Of a stretch of 64,000 nt of DNA, positions 1 through 8,163 are shown in pieces. The notes beneath the pieces are model-generated. The model worked only from the letters and a program-made list of their open reading frames with translations. It was not told where the DNA came from and searched no databases. This DNA is from Flavobacterium sp. (GTDB lineage: Bacteria; Bacteroidota; Bacteroidia; Flavobacteriales; Flavobacteriaceae). The stretch lies in the NCBI RefSeq assembly GCF_027484205.1, contig NZ_JAIXUB010000026.1, positions 310,001-374,000 of the forward strand, in the 5' to 3' direction. The position numbers were made by a program, and so were the translations under genes. How positions within the stretch are numbered: position 1 is the stretch's first letter; every line of letters begins with the position of its first letter.

Positions 1-1
1 C

Positions 2-1789
2 TCTGTATTTAATCCTGATGCTATAAAGGATTTGAAATTATATAAAGGTGGAATTCCTTCTCGATTTGGTGGAAGAGCATCATCTGTTTTAGATATTTAC
101 CAAAAAGATGGAAACAGTAAAAATTTTCATATGAATGGTGGAATTGGATTAATTTCCAGCAGATTAATCGCTGAAGGCCCAATTGTAAAAGATAAAGGTT
201 CGTTTATTGTTGCAGGTCGAGGTTCGTATGCACATTTATTTTTGAAACTATCTAACAATAAGAATTCTGCATATTTCTATGATTTGAACACTAAATTAAA
301 TTATAAAATTGATAAAAATAACAGTTTATATCTTTCAGGTTACTTTGGCAGAGATGTTTTTAGTTTAAGCGAAAGTTTTGTAAATACTTATGGAAACTCC
401 ACTTTAAACTTGCGTTGGAATCACTTGTTTTCCGATAAATTATTTTCAAATTTATCCATGATTTATAGTGATTATTATTATGGTTTAAATCTAGATTTTG
501 TAGGATTCAATTGGGATTCAGGAATTAAAAATTATAATCTAAAATATGATTTCAAACATTATTTATCAGACAAAATCAAATTGAATTATGGAGCAAATGC
601 CATTTATTACGATTTCAACCCAGGAACAATTGAGCCTTCTAGAAGCGATTCAGGAATAAATTATCGTCAATTAGAAAAGAAATTTGCATTTGAACCTTCA
701 TTTTATCTTGGTGCTGAACAAAAAATATCAGAAAAATTAAACGTTGAATATGGTTTGAGATATAGTTTATTTTATAGATTAGGTTCTTTTACTCAAAACA
801 TTTATACCGATAATCAATCTGTTACATTCAATTCAGAATTAGGAATTTATGAAAAAGCTACGCCAATTGGAACTGAATATTTTGGAAAAAATAAAACTAT
901 TGCCAACTTTAATAACTTAGAACCAAGATTTTCAATTGCATACGAATTAGGAGAAAATAAATCTGTAAAAGCAAGTTATAATCGAATGATACAATATTTA
1001 CAATTGGTTTCAAATACTGCTTCGCCTACTCCACTTGATGTTTGGACACCTAGTGATAATTTCATTAAACCTCAAATCGCAGATCAAGTAGCTATTGGTT
1101 ATTTTTCAAATATAAAAAATGATGAATACTCCATAGAAATTGAAAGTTTTTATAAAAAAATTAAAAACCGAATGGACTATATTGATGGTGCCGATTTAAT
1201 TGCTAATGAAGCCATTGAGCAAGTCATTTTAAATGGAGAAATGCGATCTTATGGTTTAGAAATCCTCTTTAGAAAAAACACAGGAAAATTTAACGGTTGG
1301 ATATCCTATACTCTATCACGTTCTGAACAAAAAACTCCGGGAAGAACTGCTGCTGAAAGCGGAATTAACAATGGAAATTGGTATCGTTCTGCCTATGATA
1401 AAATGCATAATTTAGCGGTAACAAGTTCCTATAAATTAAATAAAAAATGGAATTTTGGAGCTAATTTTGTTCTTCAAACTGGTCAACCAGTTACCTATCC
1501 AAATGGACAATATGTTTATCAAGGAATAACCATTCCGAGTTATGGATTACGTAATGAAAATAATTTACCGTTGTATCATCATTTAGATGTTTCAGCAACA
1601 TTAACTCCAAAACAAAGTGAGAAAAAGAAATGGAAAGGTGAATGGGTTTTCAGTATTTATAACCTTTATGGAAGAAAAAATGCCGCCTCAATAAGTTTTC
1701 GTCAAAACCAAGATTCTGGAAATAATGAAGCCATCAGATTATCTATCTTTGGTTTAGTACCATCAGTTTCTTATAATTTTAAATTTTAA
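2..1789 (+). CDS. TonB-dependent receptor, 5'-truncated by the window edge
   Basis: C-terminal ~595 residues of an outer-membrane TonB-dependent receptor that would import a ligand using TonB/ExbBD energy. The open frame runs into the left edge, so the signal peptide, any carboxypeptidase-like domain and most of the plug lie outside. The first visible residues (YKGGIPSRFGGRASSVLD) are the end of a plug domain. The rest is rich in alternating aromatic and polar strands and ends in NFKF with a terminal Phe, as expected for a beta-barrel recognised by BAM. The DUF4249 gene follows after 5 bp, a pairing common in Flavobacteriia. An internal TTG could be taken as a start, but homology-like sequence continues upstream of it. 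The ligand is unknown. Confidence 0.9.
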   Translation, partial: SVFNPDAIKDLKLYKGGIPSRFGGRASSVLDIYQKDGNSKNFHMNGGIGLISSRLIAEGPIVKDKGSFIVAGRGSYAHLFLKLSNNKNSAYFYDLNTKLNYKIDKNNSLYLSGYFGRDVFSLSESFVNTYGNSTLNLRWNHLFSDKLFSNLSMIYSDYYYGLNLDFVGFNWDSGIKNYNLKYDFKHYLSDKIKLNYGANAIYYDFNPGTIEPSRSDSGINYRQLEKKFAFEPSFYLGAEQKISEKLNVEYGLRYSLFYRLGSFTQNIYTDNQSVTFNSELGIYEKATPIGTEYFGKNKTIANFNNLEPRFSIAYELGENKSVKASYNRMIQYLQLVSNTASPTPLDVWTPSDNFIKPQIADQVAIGYFSNIKNDEYSIEIESFYKKIKNRMDYIDGADLIANEAIEQVILNGEMRSYGLEILFRKNTGKFNGWISYTLSRSEQKTPGRTAAESGINNGNWYRSAYDKMHNLAVTSSYKLNKKWNFGANFVLQTGQPVTYPNGQYVYQGITIPSYGLRNENNLPLYHHLDVSATLTPKQSEKKKWKGEWVFSIYNLYGRKNAASISFRQNQDSGNNEAIRLSIFGLVPSVSYNFKF

Positions 1790-1794
1790 TTATC

Positions 1795-2619
1795 ATGAAA
1801 AATATAATTCGCCTACTTTTCGTTTTCATCCTAGCAATTTTTCAAATAAGTTGTGAAGATGTTGTTGATGTAAATGTCAATTCTTCAGAACCAAAATTAG
1901 TTATTGATGCCTCAATAAAATGGCAAAAAGGAACACTTGGAAATGAACAAACAATAAAACTTTCTACAACAACTGACTATTTTAATGAAACTATACCTCC
2001 AGTTTCAGGCGCAACTGTTTTTATTACAAACAGTGTTGGAACAATTTTCAACTTTGAAGAATCAACAACTTCAGGAACTTATAATTGTTCAACCTTTCAA
2101 CCAATTATTAATGAAAATTATACTTTAACAGTAGTTGTTGATGGGAACACTTATACTTCTACCGAAAAACTTTTAGCCACTCCAGAAATTGAAAGTATTG
2201 AGCAGAAAAGTGTTCAAGGAATTAGTGGTGATGAAATTCAAATTAAATTTTTCTATCAAGACAATGGATTGGAAGATAATTTTTACCTTATTGGTTTCAA
2301 AAAAAGTGATTTTACTTTTCCTGAATATGGTGCTATTAAAGACGAGTTTTTTCAAGGAAATGAAATGTTTGGATTTTATTCAAATGAAAAACTAGAATCT
2401 GAAGATGAGTTATTTATGAGTTTGCAAGGAATTAATGAACGTTATTATAACTACATGAATAAACTTATCAATATTGCAGGAAGTTCCGGTGGAAGTCCTT
2501 TTGCAACTCCGCCAGCAACTTTAAAAGGAAATATTGTAAATCAGACAAATTCAAAAAATTATCCATTAGGTTATTTCAATTTGAGTGAAATTGACACTAG
2601 AAATTACGTTGTAGAATAG
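1795..2619 (+). CDS. DUF4249 family lipoprotein
   Basis: 274 aa. The N-terminus is hydrophobic and ends in FQISCEDVVDV, so Cys20 is the likely lipidated residue, followed directly by acidic residues, a feature linked in Bacteroidota to surface export of lipoproteins. The body is beta-rich, with the opening PKLVIDASI and a later SGATVFI stretch typical of DUF4249 proteins. It begins 5 bp after the TonB receptor and is almost certainly co-transcribed with it, suggesting a surface or periplasmic partner of that receptor. Biochemical function is not established for the family. The annotated end (NYVVE then TAG) looks natural. Confidence 0.85.
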   Translation: MKNIIRLLFVFILAIFQISCEDVVDVNVNSSEPKLVIDASIKWQKGTLGNEQTIKLSTTTDYFNETIPPVSGATVFITNSVGTIFNFEESTTSGTYNCSTFQPIINENYTLTVVVDGNTYTSTEKLLATPEIESIEQKSVQGISGDEIQIKFFYQDNGLEDNFYLIGFKKSDFTFPEYGAIKDEFFQGNEMFGFYSNEKLESEDELFMSLQGINERYYNYMNKLINIAGSSGGSPFATPPATLKGNIVNQTNSKNYPLGYFNLSEIDTRNYVVE

Positions 2620-2638
2620 GTTTCATCACTAAAAACCT

Positions 2639-2646
2639 TATATTTG
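2639..2646 (+). promoter_or_regulatory. -7 promoter box TATATTTG
   Basis: TATATTTG lies 14 bp before the ATG at 2661 and matches the Bacteroidota -7 consensus TAnnTTTG. It would give the T9SS type-B gene its own start, with a very short leader. I see no clear -33 TTTG. Confidence 0.5.
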
Positions 2647-2660
2647 TTTAAAAAAATTGC

Positions 2661-5009
2661 ATGAAGAGAGTTCTTTATTTGTTTTTATTACTATCGTTTT
2701 ATTCATTTTCTCAAAGTCCTGCCGGTATATGGTATTTTGGAGATAAAGCTGGAATTAGTTTCAATTCTGGTACAACTCCTGTTGTTTTAAATGATGGCCA
2801 AATTGATACTAATGAAGGTTGTGCAACTTTATGTGATGAAAATGGCGGTTTGCTTTTTTATACCGATGGAGTTAAAATTTGGAATAAAGATCATGCAATT
2901 ATGCCAAATGGAACAGGTTTACTTGGAGATCCATCTAGTACACAATCTGCTATCATTGTACCAAATCCAGGAAATACAAATTTATTTTACGTTTTTACAG
3001 TTGATGAACTTGGTAAAACTAATGGTTTAAATTATAGCGTAATTGATTTAACTCTCGATGGTGGTTTAGGTGATGTTACTACAAAAAATGTTTTATTAGC
3101 TACTCCTACTTTAGAAAAAATAACCGTTGCAAAGCACGACAATGGAATTAATTTTTGGGTAATCGCTCATCGATATGGTAATAACCAATTTTTGAGTTAT
3201 CAAATCACGCCAACAGGCATAAATCCTGCGGTTATTTCTAGTGTTGGTGTTTCAATTTCAAGTGACACTCAACGAACTTTAGGTTATATGAAGTCTTCAC
3301 CAGACGGAAAATATGTTGCTTCTGTTAATTCAGGTGTAGGAAGTGTTATGCAGCTTTTTAACTTTAATAATTTAACAGGACAACTTTCATTAATTTCAAC
3401 TTCTCCACTGAATACTGATTACATTGGTGGTTATGGTGTTGAATTTTCTTCTAACAATAAATTACTTTATGTCTCAAATATTGATTTAGATAATTTCAAA
3501 TCAGAGTTATTTCAATATAATATCGAAAGTCTCAATGACTCAACAATTAATGCATCTAAAACTTTAATTGCGCAATTTGATTTTGATAATTTTCAAGAAG
3601 GAATCATTACTGCGCTTCAATTAGCTCCTAATCAAAAAATTTATATTGGCAGAAACAACACAAGTTCTTTGGGTGTAATTAATAATCCAAATACTGTTGG
3701 AATTGGGTGTAATGTCAATTTAACCGCAGTCAACCTTGGCACAAATACTTGTTATTATGGTTTGCCTTCGTTTATAACTTCATATTTAGATCAAAGCTTT
3801 ACATCGAGTAATTACTGTACAGGAAATGCAACACAATTTAACATTCCTGAAATAGAGAATATTGTTTCCATTTCATGGAATTTTGGTGATGCAAGTTCGT
3901 CTTCAAATGTATCTACACTTGCAAATCCGACTCATGTTTTTACGAGTGCAGGTGTTTATGAAGTGAATTTGACAATAATAACCACAACTACTTCTAAAAC
4001 TTACACTAAAAATATTACCATTTTAGATTCGCCAACAGCATTTCAACCCGCAAACTTTATTTCTTGTGGTACTACAGATTTTTCAGAATTTATACTTTCT
4101 GATAAAAATAGTGAAGTGTTAGGTTCTCAATCAGCATCGGACTATTCTGTGAGCTATTTTTTAAATTATGATGATGCTTTCAATAATGAAAATCCATTAG
4201 CTACTAATTATACCAATATCAGTAACCCACAAACTGTTTATGCTAGAATCCAACCTATTAATGGTGATGATTGTTTTGATATTACAAATTTTAATTTAAT
4301 TGTTAATGACAATCCTCAACTACTTCCAGATGTAGAAGTTTTCTATTGTTTAAATACTTTTCCTTCAAAAATAAGTTTGAGCGCTGGAAATAGTGGAGCA
4401 GCTTCAAATTTTGACTTTCTTTGGTCAACAGGAGAAACTTCACAATCTATTTTAGTTAACACAGCTGGAATATATACTGTTGATGTAACTGACAGTTTTG
4501 GTTGCACCTCAACTAGAACGATTACTGTTACAAATTCTGAAATTGCAACATTAAATTACACTATTGAAGGAAGTATTGGAAATTATAACCTTGTTGTAAA
4601 TCCATTAGGTTCAGGAAATTATGTTTATTCTTTAGATAATGAATCAGGTACTTATCAAACTAGCAATATTTTCTATGATTTAATTCCTGGTGAACACATT
4701 ATTTATGTAAAAGACACGAAAGGTTGTGGAACTGTTTCCGATGAATTTTCTGTGATTGGATATCCAAATTTCTTTACCCCAAATGATGATGGCATAAATG
4801 ATTATTGGAAATTTACTGGTCGTTTTTTAGATATCAAACAAATTTTAATTTTTGACAGATTTGGTAAACTAATTTATCATTTTAATCAAAATACTGCGGG
4901 TTGGGACGGAACTTACAATGGGATAAAAATGCCATCCTCAGATTATTGGTTTGTTGCCAAACAAAATAATGGAGAAGAAATTAAAGGTCATTTTAGTTTA
5001 ATAAGATAA
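2661..5009 (+). CDS. T9SS type-B sorted surface protein with PKD domain
   Basis: 782 aa. Signal peptide at residues 1-18 (ends YSFSQ). Residues ~20-380 contain repeated strand motifs including a beta-propeller-like stretch (SSPDGKYVASVNS, FSSNNKLLYVSN). A PKD-like domain near residue 400 has ISWNFGDASSSS and GVYEVNLTI. A further Ig-like part is followed by the C-terminal gliding-associated sorting domain (FFTPNDDGINDYWKF ... IFDRFGKLIYH ... WDGTYNG). The tail directs export through the type IX secretion system and surface attachment or release. Substrate unknown. The stop codon overlaps the start of the next gene (TAATG). Confidence 0.9.
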   Translation: MKRVLYLFLLLSFYSFSQSPAGIWYFGDKAGISFNSGTTPVVLNDGQIDTNEGCATLCDENGGLLFYTDGVKIWNKDHAIMPNGTGLLGDPSSTQSAIIVPNPGNTNLFYVFTVDELGKTNGLNYSVIDLTLDGGLGDVTTKNVLLATPTLEKITVAKHDNGINFWVIAHRYGNNQFLSYQITPTGINPAVISSVGVSISSDTQRTLGYMKSSPDGKYVASVNSGVGSVMQLFNFNNLTGQLSLISTSPLNTDYIGGYGVEFSSNNKLLYVSNIDLDNFKSELFQYNIESLNDSTINASKTLIAQFDFDNFQEGIITALQLAPNQKIYIGRNNTSSLGVINNPNTVGIGCNVNLTAVNLGTNTCYYGLPSFITSYLDQSFTSSNYCTGNATQFNIPEIENIVSISWNFGDASSSSNVSTLANPTHVFTSAGVYEVNLTIITTTTSKTYTKNITILDSPTAFQPANFISCGTTDFSEFILSDKNSEVLGSQSASDYSVSYFLNYDDAFNNENPLATNYTNISNPQTVYARIQPINGDDCFDITNFNLIVNDNPQLLPDVEVFYCLNTFPSKISLSAGNSGAASNFDFLWSTGETSQSILVNTAGIYTVDVTDSFGCTSTRTITVTNSEIATLNYTIEGSIGNYNLVVNPLGSGNYVYSLDNESGTYQTSNIFYDLIPGEHIIYVKDTKGCGTVSDEFSVIGYPNFFTPNDDGINDYWKFTGRFLDIKQILIFDRFGKLIYHFNQNTAGWDGTYNGIKMPSSDYWFVAKQNNGEEIKGHFSLIR

Positions 5010-5671
5010 TGTCATCTCATCACATAGTTCGCGACGATCAAGAACCTGCGTTAATTATTGCAAACGGAGCATCATGTAGTTATGAACTTTTAGGACAATT
5101 ACTCGAATGGTCGCCCATAGTTGTAGTTTTAGACAACGCTATTGATAGAGTTTTGCAATTGGACATAAAAATTGATGTGTTGCTAGGCGATTTTGATGAT
5201 AATTTCAATCCCGAAATTTATAAAGAAAAACAGTTTCCACTTGAAATTGTTCACACACCAAATCAAGACAAAACCGATTTAGAAAAAGCCTTCGATTATT
5301 TAATCGAAAAAGGTCATAAAGCCGTAAATGTAGTTTGGGCAACAGGAAAACGTGCTGATCATACCATTACCAACATAACCAACATTGTGGGTTATCGCAA
5401 TAAACTTAAAATTGTAATTCTTGACGACCATTCAAAAATATTTTTATTACCTAATAAATTTGAAAAATGGTACACTAAAGACACTCCTATTTCTTTAATC
5501 CCAATTGGAAAAGTAAGCGGAATTACTACTCAAAATCTTTTCTATCCATTACAAAATGAAGAACTTACCATTGGTTACAGAACAGGAAGTAGTAACCATG
5601 TAACAGCAGATGGAATAGTAAAAATAGAACATTCTAACGGAGATTTGTTGTTGATGGAATGTTTTGATTAA
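5009..5671 (+). CDS. thiN: Thiamine pyrophosphokinase
   Basis: 220 aa cytoplasmic enzyme that converts thiamine and ATP to thiamine pyrophosphate and AMP. Diagnostic parts are LIIANGASC near residue 15, the substrate loop LLGDFDD near residue 58, TPNQDKTDLEKA near residue 92 and WATGKRADHTITNI near residue 110; the C-terminal region ending with HVTADGIV is the thiamine-binding beta domain. Length is normal. Its ATG overlaps the preceding TAA by one base, so translation may be coupled to the unrelated T9SS protein gene. It converges with the minus-strand hydrolase gene only 2 bp away. Confidence 0.92.
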   Translation: MSSHHIVRDDQEPALIIANGASCSYELLGQLLEWSPIVVVLDNAIDRVLQLDIKIDVLLGDFDDNFNPEIYKEKQFPLEIVHTPNQDKTDLEKAFDYLIEKGHKAVNVVWATGKRADHTITNITNIVGYRNKLKIVILDDHSKIFLLPNKFEKWYTKDTPISLIPIGKVSGITTQNLFYPLQNEELTIGYRTGSSNHVTADGIVKIEHSNGDLLLMECFD

Positions 5672-5673
5672 AA

Positions 5674-6531
5674 TTAAAGTTTAATATCTAACAAGGCATC
5701 ACGAATAATTTTGTAATGTGTCCATGGAATAAAATGGTCGGCATTTTTAATTGATAATGTATCCACTTTCTTTGCATTTACAAACTCCTTTTGAATAAAT
5801 GACATATTAGAATAAGGAACTAATCTATCTTTCGTTCCGTGAATAACTACAACATTAGAAACAATATTTTTTAAATTAGGTTTCATTATATTCAAATCTT
5901 TTTTAAGCCACCACAATTCATCGTTTGATGGTCGTAAAGCACCTGGAATTAAATATCGTAGTGGTTTTTTCATAATAAAAGGTCTCCAAATTTCAGGGTT
6001 TTCAGCTTTTGGATCAATCGAACCAGAAATAATAACTATACATTGGTACTTGTTTGGATGATTTTCTGCTAATTTGGTTACAACTGGTCCACCCATAGAA
6101 TGACCAACAAGAATAATTGGTTTATTATTATCAACTTTTTTAATAAAATCAAATATAATCTCTGATTGAACTTTTAAATTTTCAGCAGTTCCAAAATCAC
6201 TATATCCAAATCCTGGTCTATCAATAGCAATCATTCTGTACTTTTTCAACAACAAAGTATCTTTTAAATATTCTTTGTATGCATCCCAACTTCCAGGCGA
6301 ACCATGAATAAAAAATAAAGTTGGATTGTCTTTTTTACCTGTTTGAATATAATGAACGCTGTGTTCGTCTAACTTGACAATAGAATCAATAAACTCAATT
6401 TTTGAAGTTGCAAAAAATGTTTTCGTTTTTGTACTACTCATTCGCATTTTCATGCAAGATTGACAAATAATCAAATAGGAAATCATAACAAAGTAGAGAA
6501 TATACCGCTTTCTAAATTTGATTTTCTTCAT
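5674..6531 (-). CDS. Alpha/beta hydrolase, membrane-anchored or exported
   Basis: 285 aa. A basic start followed by hydrophobic residues ~9-24 suggests a signal anchor; C23 and C26 follow but do not form a good lipobox. The fold is recognisable: oxyanion motif HGSPG (76-80), nucleophile elbow GHSMGG (143-148, Ser145), an acid in VIHGTKDRLVPYS and His in NADHFIPW near the C-terminus. Substrate not predictable. It converges with thiN and is transcribed away from rlmF. The start is the first ATG after a clean promoter-like AT region. Confidence 0.85.
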   Translation of the reverse strand: MKKIKFRKRYILYFVMISYLIICQSCMKMRMSSTKTKTFFATSKIEFIDSIVKLDEHSVHYIQTGKKDNPTLFFIHGSPGSWDAYKEYLKDTLLLKKYRMIAIDRPGFGYSDFGTAENLKVQSEIIFDFIKKVDNNKPIILVGHSMGGPVVTKLAENHPNKYQCIVIISGSIDPKAENPEIWRPFIMKKPLRYLIPGALRPSNDELWWLKKDLNIMKPNLKNIVSNVVVIHGTKDRLVPYSNMSFIQKEFVNAKKVDTLSIKNADHFIPWTHYKIIRDALLDIKL

Positions 6532-6576
6532 GACTATTTTTATTATTTTTATCTTATAAAAGTAACATATTTTTTC

Positions 6577-6584
6577 TATATTTG
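6577..6584 (+). promoter_or_regulatory. -7 promoter box for rlmF
   Basis: TATATTTG, an exact TAnnTTTG match, 18 bp upstream of the rlmF ATG, in the gap between the divergent hydrolase and rlmF genes. Confidence 0.5.
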
Positions 6585-6602
6585 ATATAGAGAAATGACA
6601 AA

Positions 6603-7610
6603 ATGAAGAACAAAATTATACCCGAAAAAACCACATTACATCCTAGAAATCCTCATAGATTTAGATACGATTTTGAAAAATTAATTTACAATTATCCTAT
6701 TTTAAAAAATTATATTTTCGTCAATGAACACAATGTCGAACCGAGCAATAGCGAAAAAGCGAAACAAACTATTGATTTTGCAAATCCTGAAGCGGTAAAA
6801 GCATTAAACAAAGCCCTTCTTATTTCTAATTATGGCATTCAATATTGGGACATTCCCAAAAATTATTTATGTCCGCCAATTCCTGGAAGAGCTGATTACA
6901 TATACTATTTAGCCGATTTATTAGCAAATTCTAATAACAAAATCATTCCAGTAGGAGAAAATATAATTGGTCTAGATGTTGGCATTGGAGCAAATTGCAT
7001 ATATCCAATAATAGGAAATCACGAGTACCAATGGAGTTTTGTAGGAACTGATATTGATGAAAATGCAATTCAAAATTGCAAAAAAATCATCGCTAAAAAT
7101 CCACAGCTGATAGAAAGTATCAGTTTGCAATTGCAGGTAGAACCAAGATTTATTTTCAAAAATATTATCCTTCCCGAAGATAAATTTGCTTTTACAATCT
7201 GTAATCCGCCATTTCATGCATCGCAAGAAGAAGCAACAAAAGCATCTTTAAGAAAAGTAAATAATTTGGAAGACGTAAAATCTTCCACCCGAGGCAAAGC
7301 CGAATTGAGCGAAGCTAAACCTATACTAAATTTTGGTGGTCAAAACGCCGAACTTTGGTGCAATGGTGGCGAAATTGGTTTCATCACTCAAATGATTTAC
7401 GAAAGTGTAAAATATCCATTACAAGTTTTTTGGTTTACTACCTTAGTTTCAAAAAAAGAAAATTTAAAAAGTATTTACAAAACTCTAAATAAAGTTGGAG
7501 CAGTTGAAATTAAAACCATAGAAATGGCTCAAGGACAAAAAATAAGTCGTTTTGTAGCGTGGACTTTCTTAAGCGAAAAACAACAGAAAGAATGGAAGTT
7601 TACAGTTTGA
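6603..7610 (+). CDS. rlmF: 23S rRNA (adenine-1618-N6)-methyltransferase
   Basis: 335 aa SAM-dependent methyltransferase that modifies A1618 of 23S rRNA. Visible marks: LHPRNPHRFRYDF at residues 17-29, characteristic of RlmF; SAM-binding GLDVGIGANCIYP at 123-135; catalytic NPPF at 201-204 followed by HAS; and a later GQNAELWCNGGEIGFI block. Length is normal for the family. It has its own -7 box and stands alone, since the next gene pair has another promoter. Confidence 0.95.
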   Translation: MKNKIIPEKTTLHPRNPHRFRYDFEKLIYNYPILKNYIFVNEHNVEPSNSEKAKQTIDFANPEAVKALNKALLISNYGIQYWDIPKNYLCPPIPGRADYIYYLADLLANSNNKIIPVGENIIGLDVGIGANCIYPIIGNHEYQWSFVGTDIDENAIQNCKKIIAKNPQLIESISLQLQVEPRFIFKNIILPEDKFAFTICNPPFHASQEEATKASLRKVNNLEDVKSSTRGKAELSEAKPILNFGGQNAELWCNGGEIGFITQMIYESVKYPLQVFWFTTLVSKKENLKSIYKTLNKVGAVEIKTIEMAQGQKISRFVAWTFLSEKQQKEWKFTV

Positions 7611-7624
7611 TAAATCTTTTTGTT

Positions 7625-7632
7625 TAAATTTG
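7625..7632 (+). promoter_or_regulatory. -7 promoter box for the toxin-antitoxin pair
   Basis: TAAATTTG matches TAnnTTTG and lies 16 bp before the antitoxin ATG at 7649. Confidence 0.45.
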
Positions 7633-7648
7633 TATAAAACTATTTACA

Positions 7649-7879
7649 ATGACTACGATTGAGTTAAAAAACATATTGAAATCAAGAATAGATCTTATAA
7701 ATGACAAAAAGATTTTGACTGCACTTAATACTTTGGTAGAATCAAGTACTGAGAACATTATTGTTTTAACTAATTCACAAAAGAAAGTTATAAAAAAATC
7801 TCAAAAAGACTATTTAGAAGGAAATTACTATACAAATGACCAAGTCAACGAAGAAATTGAAGCATGGCTAAAAGAGTAA
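7649..7879 (+). CDS. Putative antitoxin of a RelE/ParE-type module
   Basis: 76 aa, highly charged, no membrane segment. The N-terminal half predicts helices (LKNILKSRIDLINDKKILTALNTLV) and the acidic C-terminus (NEEIEAWLKE) fits a toxin-neutralising tail. The call rests mainly on context: its last 16 bases overlap the start of a RelE/ParE-like toxin gene. I do not recognise a classical DNA-binding fold, so the antitoxin family is open. Confidence 0.75.
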   Translation: MTTIELKNILKSRIDLINDKKILTALNTLVESSTENIIVLTNSQKKVIKKSQKDYLEGNYYTNDQVNEEIEAWLKE

Positions 7880-8160
7880 TTGTATGGACAGAAGCTGCAA
7901 AATCTGAATTAAAATATATTTTAGAATTTTATAGTTTTAGAAACAAAAGTAAAACGTATTCACAAAACCTATACAAAAAAATACAATCTGAATTAAACCT
8001 TTTAATGCTTCAACCAGAAATTGTTAAAAAAACAGATTTAATAAATGTTAGAGGATTAATCATTGAAAATCATATTATTTACTATGAACTAAATGAAAAT
8101 CACATTATCGTTTTATCCGTTTGGGATGCAAGACAAAACCCTAATAGATTGAAATTATAA
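7864..8160 (+). CDS. RelE/ParE family toxin
   Basis: 98 aa basic protein with the family layout: VIVWTEAAKSELKYILEFY at the start, a central helix, then LINVRGLIIENHIIYYEL and a final strand with IIVLSVWDARQNP. Such proteins are either ribosome-dependent mRNA interferases (RelE) or gyrase inhibitors (ParE); the WDARQNP ending is frequent in ParE-like members, but I cannot assign the target. It overlaps the antitoxin by 16 bp, and uvrB starts 3 bp downstream, so read-through into uvrB is likely. Confidence 0.85.
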   Translation: MAKRVIVWTEAAKSELKYILEFYSFRNKSKTYSQNLYKKIQSELNLLMLQPEIVKKTDLINVRGLIIENHIIYYELNENHIIVLSVWDARQNPNRLKL

Positions 8161-8163
8161 TAA

